This document shows, in pieces, positions 6,829 to 10,993 of a DNA stretch of 10,993 nucleotides. The DNA lies in contig CAMORL010000048.1 in assembly GCA_946623765.1 (NCBI GenBank), positions 1 to 10,993 on the forward strand, read 5' to 3'. Origin of the DNA: an uncultured Clostridia bacterium (GTDB lineage: Bacteria; Bacillota_A; Clostridia; Christensenellales; CAG-138). Positions within the stretch are counted from its first letter, which is position 1. The number at the start of each line of letters is the position of its first letter. The translations under genes were made by a program, and so were the position numbers. The notes under the pieces are model-generated. The model was not told the origin of the DNA, made no database searches, and saw only the letters and a list, made by a program, of their open reading frames with translations.

Positions 6829-7095
6829 AGTCAATAATCCTTTCTCTGCGTTTTCGAAACCGCTTGTCTGCCGTATTGCGTGATCAGCCGCGGTTCATTC
6901 ATTATTTCGTTCAGTTAGATGCGGTTTTTTCGTGTTGATACAATTCCGTACAGCATGGACACATTACCGCATACTAAAAGATAATAGCATTATACACCAT
7001 TCATTCGGTATCGTCAATATTGCCGGATCTTTTGTTCAATTACAGGTCCTCGACCGCCTGATCTGTCGGAATCTCCGAAACGGTTGTCGATTTCT
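6829..7095 (-). promoter_or_regulatory. AT-rich structured 5' leader of the polysaccharide operon
   Basis: There is no gene in this stretch of about 270 bases downstream of promoter P1. On the transcribed (minus) strand it contains several self-complementary pairs: TCGGA-GAT-TCCGA (7066-7078); GGTC-GAG-GACC (7045-7055), flanked by CAGG/CCTG; a 7-bp pair ATGCGGT/ACCGCAT (6966-6972 with 6919-6925) closing a 40-base loop; and AACCGC/GCGGTT (6890-6895 with 6858-6863), just upstream of the ribosome binding site. None is followed by a T-run, so no attenuator is seen inside the leader. LoaP-type antiterminators are known to bind hairpins in the leaders of their target operons, so one of these may be the loading site. 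That assignment is inference. Confidence 0.5.
6989..7017 (-). promoter_or_regulatory. Sigma-A promoter P2 of the polysaccharide operon
   Basis: The minus strand reads TTGACG (7012-7017), a 17-base spacer, then a perfect TATAAT (6989-6994). Transcription would begin near 6982, giving a leader of about 150 bases before the cpsC-like gene. This is the promoter closest to the operon and the one with the better -10 box. Confidence 0.8.
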
Positions 7096-7124
7096 ATCAT
7101 ACATGTTTAATATTATATCGTCAA
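7096..7124 (-). promoter_or_regulatory. Sigma-A promoter P1 of the polysaccharide operon
   Basis: The minus strand reads TTGACG (7119-7124), a 17-base spacer, then TATGAT (7096-7101). Transcription would begin near 7089-7091, about 260 bases before the first gene. It lies 41 bases beyond the loaP terminator and 107 bases upstream of P2. Its -35 region shares a 12-base identity, ATATTGACGATA, with P2. Confidence 0.7.
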
Positions 7125-7134
7125 TATGTCTGCC

Positions 7135-7148
7135 AAATGTTGACATTT
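7135..7148. promoter_or_regulatory. Small inverted repeat upstream of P1
   Basis: AAATGT and ACATTT form a perfect 6-bp inverted repeat around two bases, ten bases upstream of the P1 -35 box. It has the size and place of a regulator binding site, but such a short AT-rich palindrome can easily occur by chance. No regulator gene that would obviously use it is in view. Confidence 0.25.
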
Positions 7149-7164
7149 TGATTATCGTTTCAAC

Positions 7165-7196
7165 AAAAAAGACAACAGATGCGATTGTCTGCTGTC
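7165..7196 (-). terminator. Intrinsic terminator after loaP
   Basis: On the minus strand a 9-bp stem (7188-7196 with 7171-7179, one G-U pair) around an 8-base loop is followed directly by six T (7165-7170). It starts about 20 bases after the loaP stop codon and precedes P1 by about 40 bases. It separates loaP from the polysaccharide operon, unless LoaP suppresses it. Confidence 0.9.
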
Positions 7197-7217
7197 CCAT
7201 AGGATCACTTCATTCCG

Positions 7218-7742
7218 TTACGGTTCCTGTCCGGGCTTCCCAATATCCGCGTTTTCTCCGACGTACTCGATGGAGCACCATATATTCCGGAACATGGCGT
7301 CCCCGCCGCCGAGGGCGATCTGTACCGTTTTGCGGCTCTTGTTGACCTTCAGAACCTTTGCTTCCATACCGACGAGCGGTCCGCCGATAAAGGCGATCTT
7401 CGTGCCGACTTTTACGACCTGTGAAACGTCAATAAGTCCCTCGCAGCGCTTCAGCCAGTCGACAAACGCAAGGTCTTCGCCGTGCAGCGCGCAAACGCCG
7501 TCCTCATAGCGCAGAACCTTGAGAACACCGGAATACCGCAAAATCCTGTTCCAATCCGGATTGTCCTCCGCATCGAAAAACACATATCCCGGCAGCAGCC
7601 GCGCCCTGGTCCGTTTCATTCCGCCCGCATCCGGTTTGTTTTGAACGGCAAGCGGCGAAAACGCTGCGTACCCGCTTCGCTTCAGAAGGTCAATGACAAG
7701 CCCTTCCTGACCGCTTTTGCAAAACAGACAATAGCTTTCCAC
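7218..7742 (-). CDS. loaP: LoaP-like NusG paralogue, transcription antiterminator
   Basis: A 174-residue NusG-family protein. The N-terminal NGN domain (about residues 1-100), which contacts RNA polymerase, shows YCLFCKSGQE at the start and ARLLPGYVFFDAE (47-59), a hallmark of NusG and its paralogues. A C-terminal KOW domain (about 108-145) shows VKVGTKIAFIGGPLVGMEAK and KVNKSRKTVQI. Position beside a polysaccharide operon, rather than in the secE-nusG-ribosomal protein cluster, marks it as a specialised paralogue. In Firmicutes these are LoaP, which helps RNA polymerase read through terminators in long biosynthetic operons. The GTG at 7740-7742 is chosen: AAAGGAG (7750-7756) lies seven bases upstream, while the ATG at 7779-7781 abuts the -10 box of the gene's own promoter and cannot be translated from it. 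The exact subfamily is inferred from sequence and context. Confidence 0.88.
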   Translation of the reverse strand: MESYCLFCKSGQEGLVIDLLKRSGYAAFSPLAVQNKPDAGGMKRTRARLLPGYVFFDAEDNPDWNRILRYSGVLKVLRYEDGVCALHGEDLAFVDWLKRCEGLIDVSQVVKVGTKIAFIGGPLVGMEAKVLKVNKSRKTVQIALGGGDAMFRNIWCSIEYVGENADIGKPGQEP

Positions 7743-7749
7743 CGTGCCG

Positions 7750-7756
7750 CTCCTTT
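7750..7756 (-). promoter_or_regulatory. Ribosome binding site fixing the GTG start of loaP
   Basis: The minus strand reads AAAGGAG seven bases before the GTG at 7742. Conserved NusG similarity begins immediately after this GTG, and no comparable site precedes the upstream ATG at 7781. Confidence 0.85.
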
Positions 7757-7782
7757 CGCCCCGCCGTTCCCACGTTTTCATT

Positions 7783-7812
7783 ATTATAAAGATCGCCCGG
7801 CAGCATTGTCAA
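7783..7812 (-). promoter_or_regulatory. Sigma-A promoter of loaP
   Basis: The minus strand has consensus TTGACA (7807-7812), an 18-base spacer and consensus TATAAT (7783-7788). Transcription should start near 7776, giving a leader of about 35 bases before the GTG start. Confidence 0.88.
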
Positions 7813-7842
7813 GACGGCGCTGTCCCGGATTTTCCGCGTCTC

Positions 7843-7871
7843 TTGATTCGATGCCGAAAACGATCTATAAT
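7843..7871 (+). promoter_or_regulatory. Sigma-A promoter of the esterase gene
   Basis: The plus strand has TTGATT (7843-7848), a 17-base spacer and consensus TATAAT (7866-7871). Transcription should start near 7878, about 25 bases before the ATG. It lies back to back with the loaP promoter, with 30 bases between the two -35 boxes. Confidence 0.8.
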
Positions 7872-7903
7872 GAGCGTGAGAAACCGGAAAGGAAAACCAG
7901 CTT

Positions 7904-8659
7904 ATGATCCGTATCACAAAGATCCAGATTCCCGAACTGCCGACCGAAAAGCCCCGCAGATTGTATGTATACCTTCCGAAAGGATATGAACAAAGCGAAC
8001 AGCGCTATCCCGTCCTTTATATGTTCGACGGGCACAACGTCTTTTACGACAGTCATGCCACCTACGGCAAAAGCTGGGGCATGAAGCAGTATCTTGAAAA
8101 AACAAAGCTGCCGCTGATCCTTGTTGCGGTCGAATGCAATCCGGATGGATACCGCCGTCTGTTTGAATACAGTCCGTGGGACTTCTCCGCGCCCCGTCCC
8201 GTAGGCGACGTGGATGGGCTCGGCAAGGTTACGATGGATTGGTTCACGACGGTTCTGAAGCCCGGAATCGACGCATCGTACCGCACGCTTTCCGACCGCG
8301 ATCACACCGTGATCGCCGGAAGCTCTATGGGCGGTCTGATGGCAGTCTATGCCGCCGTGGAATACAACAGCATTTTCTCACGCGCTGCCGCGCTCTCACC
8401 GAGTCTTTGGGTGTCGCCTGCGAAGATGCGCGAGCTTGTGCGCTCCCATCCGCTTGCGGATCCGACGCGCATTTACCTTGACATGGGCACCGGTGAGATC
8501 GACCCGAAGCGCCGCGAGCTGACCGCGATGTTTGAGCTTGCGAAAAGCCTTTCCCGCGCCGGTGCGGACGTATCGGCAAACGTCATCCCCGGTGCGGTTC
8601 ACAATGAGGCCGCGTGGGAAAAGCGCATCCCGGATTTTATGAAATACCTGATGCCGTAA
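7904..8659 (+). CDS. Putative alpha/beta-hydrolase esterase (esterase D/Fes-like family)
   Basis: A 251-residue cytosolic hydrolase with no signal peptide or membrane helix. It has the layout of the putative-esterase family: RRLYVYLPKGYE (18-29), YPVLYMFDGHNVF (35-47), then the nucleophile elbow G-S-S-M-G-G at 139-144 with Ser141 as the likely nucleophile. Asp193 in YLDMGTGE (191-198) and His233 in GAVHNEAAW (230-238) complete a plausible catalytic triad. LFEYSPWDF (86-94) is also typical. Family members cleave esters such as S-formylglutathione, siderophore or acetylated-sugar esters; the substrate cannot be told here. AAAGGA lies ten bases before the ATG. It is a single-gene unit with its own promoter and terminator, so adjacency to the polysaccharide operon may not mean a shared role. 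Confidence 0.88.
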   Translation: MIRITKIQIPELPTEKPRRLYVYLPKGYEQSEQRYPVLYMFDGHNVFYDSHATYGKSWGMKQYLEKTKLPLILVAVECNPDGYRRLFEYSPWDFSAPRPVGDVDGLGKVTMDWFTTVLKPGIDASYRTLSDRDHTVIAGSSMGGLMAVYAAVEYNSIFSRAAALSPSLWVSPAKMRELVRSHPLADPTRIYLDMGTGEIDPKRRELTAMFELAKSLSRAGADVSANVIPGAVHNEAAWEKRIPDFMKYLMP

Positions 8660-8671
8660 AAACGGTGCAGC

Positions 8672-8702
8672 AAAGGAGGCGGAACGGATCCGCCTCCTTT
8701 TT
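8672..8702 (+). terminator. Strong intrinsic terminator between converging genes
   Basis: A perfect 12-bp stem (8672-8683 with 8689-8700) around a 5-base loop runs into five T on the plus strand (8698-8702), 12 bases after the esterase stop. On the minus strand the same hairpin ends in only three T, so it could also stop the converging oxidoreductase transcript, but less efficiently. Confidence 0.93.
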
Positions 8703-8716
8703 ATCGTTTATTCTCG

Positions 8717-10993
8717 TTACTCCTGCTCGGTCGGATAGTCCGACTTGCCGGTAATCTTGCGCTTGATGATCTTGCCCATGCGCTTCAATGCGTACGGTCC
8801 GACCAGCTTCATCATCTCCTCCGCAGTGTGCATATCGCTTGCGGCGGGCAGATCGCGGGAAAGATGGATCGCGTCGAACTCGCAGCGCGTCGTGCACAAA
8901 CCGCAGCCGATGCACTGGTTCAGATCGACCGTCGTCGCGCCGCAGCCGAGGCAGCGGCTCGCTTCGACCTTGACCTGCTCCTCGGTGAGCGGAAGCCGGA
9001 GATCCGCAAACGTCGCTCTCGCCTCGCCCGGCTTGAAGCCCGGACGCTGACGCGGCGAGCTGTCGAACGAATCGGGACGCGTGATGTCGTCGCGGTTGAA
9101 CTCGATGAACTTCCGAAGGTCTCTGCCGATCGTCATGGACTGACCCGGATGCACGAAGCGGTTGATGGAAACCATGCCCTCACGACCGTCCGCGATCGCG
9201 TCGATCGCGAACTTCGCGCCGTGGAAGATGTCGCCGCCGACGAAGACATCGGGTTCCGCGGTCTGCAGTGTCGTGGGATCGGCAACCGCCGTTCCGTTGC
9301 GACGGACTTCGACCTTGCTGCCTTCCAGCAGCTTGCCCCACTCCGCGCTCTGACCGATCGCCATCAGCACGTTTTCACACGGGATCGTCTTCGTATCGTT
9401 CTCGTCGTACTGCGGGCTGAAGCGGTGCTCGTCGTCGAACACGCGCGTGCAGCGCTTGAATACGATCGCGGTGACCTTGCCGGTTTCGTCGCGCAGGACT
9501 TCTTTCGGACCCCAGCCGTTTTCGATCGCAATGCCCTCTTCGAGCACTTCTTCGATCTCGTCCTTTGCGGCGGGCATTTCATCCCGCTGTTCGAGGCACA
9601 GCATCGTGACCTTGCCCTTTGTCGCACGGAGCGCCGTTCTTGCGACGTCCGCCGCGACGTTGCCGCCGCCGACGACAACGACGTCGCCCGAAAGCGTTTC
9701 GCTGCCGTTCTGATTTACGCGCTTCAGGAACGCGACGCCGGATTCGACGCCCTTTCCCTCTTCGCCCGGAACGCCCGCGGTTCTGCCGCCCTGCAGACCG
9801 ATCGCGATATAGAACGCTTTATAACCCTGTTTGCGGAGCTCGTCGAGCGTGACATCCTTGCCGACCTCGACGCCGCAGCGGATCTCCGCGCCCATCTGCT
9901 TAACGATCCCGATTTCCTTTTCGAGCACGTCTTTTTCGAGACGGAAGCTCGGAATCCCGTTCAAAAGCATGCCGCCGGGACGCGATTCCTTCTCGAACAC
10001 GGTGACCGGATAGCCCTCTTTGCGCAGATAATACGCCGCGGAAAGTCCCGCGGGACCCGCGCCGATGACCGCGATCGGGAAGTCCGTCCACTGGTTGCCC
10101 TCGCCGTTTTCGCAGATCTCGGTGAAGGTTTCGGGATGTTCAAGCTCCCACTTTGCGAGGAACTTCTTGATCTCATCGATCGCGACCGGCTTGTCGATCG
10201 TGCCGCGCGTGCAGCGGTCCTCGCAGCGGCGGTTGCACACCGCGCCGCAGACCGCCGGGAACGGGTTGTCCTGACGAATCAGTTTGACGGCTTCGGCATA
10301 TCTGCCTTCGGACGCCATCTTGATATAGCCCTGAACCGCGATGTGCGCGGGACAGGCGGTCTTGCACGGCGACGTGCCGGTGTCGTAGCAGTTCTCCTTA
10401 TTGTGATCACGGTAGTCGCGATCCCACTTGTCCTCGCCCCAGACGTGATCGTCCGGCAGATCGTGCATCGGATATTTCACCCGCGTGCCGTCCGCCTTGC
10501 AAAGCTTTTGACCGAGCTTCGCCGCGCCTGCCGGGCAAACCTCAACGCACTTGCCGCAGGCGACGCACTTCGATTTATCGACGTGCGCGCGGTATGCGGA
10601 GCGCGACATGTTCGGCGTGTTGAAGAGCTGCGAGGTGCGAAGACCGTAGCAGCTTCCCGGCGAGCAGTTGCAGATACCGACGATGCGGTTCGGACCGTCG
10701 AGATTCGTGATCTGGTGGACATAGCCCTTGCGCTCGGCGCGCTCGATGATCTCCATGACCTGCTCGCGCGTGACATAGTGCGCATCCTTGCCGGATTCCA
10801 CAAGGAATTCCGCGATGTCGCCCACGCCGATGCACATCTGGCCTTCGATGTCGCCGACGCCCTCGCCGCGGATGCGCTGTGCCTTGCGGCATGCGCACAC
10901 CATGGTGCAGAATTTGTCATACTTTTGCAGCCAGTGCGAAAGATGCTCGACGGAAACGCTCTGCGAGCTCGCGTCGATCGCCTTTTCGACCGG
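8717..10993 (-). CDS. GltD-like FAD/NAD(P) oxidoreductase with multiple Fe-S clusters (N terminus outside window)
   Basis: At least 758 residues; the frame stays open to the right edge, so the start is not in view. Numbered from the edge, a first region has Cys-rich motifs CTMVCACRK (28-36) and CNCSPGSC (108-115). A ferredoxin-like CxxCxxCxxxCP motif follows at 143-154, then the GltD-type N-terminal iron-sulfur domain (about 200-275, with CKTACP and CGAVCNRRCEDRC). Next come an FAD-binding Rossmann domain with GAGPAG (311-316), an NAD(P)-binding domain with VVGGGNVAADVA (440-451), and a closing FAD motif VGGD (585-588). C-terminal CLGCG (681-685) and CIGCGLCTTRC (694-704) would bind more clusters. 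This is the architecture of small glutamate synthase subunit relatives that move electrons between NAD(P)H, FAD and ferredoxin-like centres. No glutamate synthase large subunit is in view, so the true reaction is unknown. Confidence 0.92.
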   Translation of the reverse strand, partial: PVEKAIDASSQSVSVEHLSHWLQKYDKFCTMVCACRKAQRIRGEGVGDIEGQMCIGVGDIAEFLVESGKDAHYVTREQVMEIIERAERKGYVHQITNLDGPNRIVGICNCSPGSCYGLRTSQLFNTPNMSRSAYRAHVDKSKCVACGKCVEVCPAGAAKLGQKLCKADGTRVKYPMHDLPDDHVWGEDKWDRDYRDHNKENCYDTGTSPCKTACPAHIAVQGYIKMASEGRYAEAVKLIRQDNPFPAVCGAVCNRRCEDRCTRGTIDKPVAIDEIKKFLAKWELEHPETFTEICENGEGNQWTDFPIAVIGAGPAGLSAAYYLRKEGYPVTVFEKESRPGGMLLNGIPSFRLEKDVLEKEIGIVKQMGAEIRCGVEVGKDVTLDELRKQGYKAFYIAIGLQGGRTAGVPGEEGKGVESGVAFLKRVNQNGSETLSGDVVVVGGGNVAADVARTALRATKGKVTMLCLEQRDEMPAAKDEIEEVLEEGIAIENGWGPKEVLRDETGKVTAIVFKRCTRVFDDEHRFSPQYDENDTKTIPCENVLMAIGQSAEWGKLLEGSKVEVRRNGTAVADPTTLQTAEPDVFVGGDIFHGAKFAIDAIADGREGMVSINRFVHPGQSMTIGRDLRKFIEFNRDDITRPDSFDSSPRQRPGFKPGEARATFADLRLPLTEEQVKVEASRCLGCGATTVDLNQCIGCGLCTTRCEFDAIHLSRDLPAASDMHTAEEMMKLVGPYALKRMGKIIKRKITGKSDYPTEQE

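Noticed and set aside
5944..6837. Open frame of 297 codons on the plus strand
   Set aside because: It is antisense to the cpsC-like gene and the kinase start. The product is Arg/Asp-rich without motifs, as expected from an antisense mirror.
6829..7095. Known metabolite riboswitch in the operon leader
   Set aside because: No recognisable conserved core of a familiar riboswitch class was seen, and no terminator or sequestering hairpin with a T-run follows.
7218..7742. Housekeeping NusG
   Set aside because: No secE or ribosomal protein genes adjoin it. Its place beside a polysaccharide operon fits a specialised paralogue instead.
7743..7781. Upstream ATG for loaP at 7779-7781
   Set aside because: It overlaps the region between the -10 box and the transcription start of the loaP promoter, so it would not be in the mRNA. 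NusG similarity starts at the GTG at 7742.

Overview
The window looks like chromosomal DNA from a Gram-positive bacterium of the Clostridia (Firmicutes). The evidence is a CpsA/B/C/D-type envelope polysaccharide module, a LoaP-like NusG paralogue, near-consensus sigma-A promoters with strong AGGAG-type ribosome binding sites, and a large clostridial-style flavin/iron-sulfur oxidoreductase. The lineage is inferred from gene content only; no rRNA, tRNA, mobile element or CRISPR array was seen.

Bases 1 to about 7150, all on the minus strand, form the head of an exopolysaccharide or capsule operon. In order of transcription it encodes a Wzz/CpsC-type chain-length regulator, a tyrosine autokinase fused to a PHP-type tyrosine phosphatase, an LCP-family membrane protein, a membrane-bound nucleotide-sugar 4,6-dehydratase of the CapD/PglF type, a VanZ-like membrane protein, and the first codons of what is probably a sugar aminotransferase running off the left edge. 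The operon is preceded by two tandem sigma-A promoters and an AT-rich leader. Upstream of those lies a separate gene for a LoaP-like antiterminator, with its own promoter and intrinsic terminator. The likely scheme is that LoaP loads on the leader transcript and keeps RNA polymerase moving through the long operon. CpsC and the kinase/phosphatase would set chain length and output, the LCP protein would attach polymer to the wall, and the dehydratase plus aminotransferase would make an amino-deoxy sugar nucleotide for the repeat unit.

Bases 7783 to 8702 hold a promoter divergent from loaP, an alpha/beta-hydrolase esterase gene on the plus strand, and a strong intrinsic terminator.

Bases 8717 to 10993, on the minus strand, hold most of a multi-domain GltD-like FAD/NAD(P) oxidoreductase with several iron-sulfur cysteine clusters. 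Its N terminus lies beyond the right edge.

The most unusual element is the kinase-phosphatase fusion. The tyrosine-rich tail that such kinases normally carry at the C terminus is here an internal linker of six perfect KYGY repeats, joining the kinase directly to the domain expected to dephosphorylate it.
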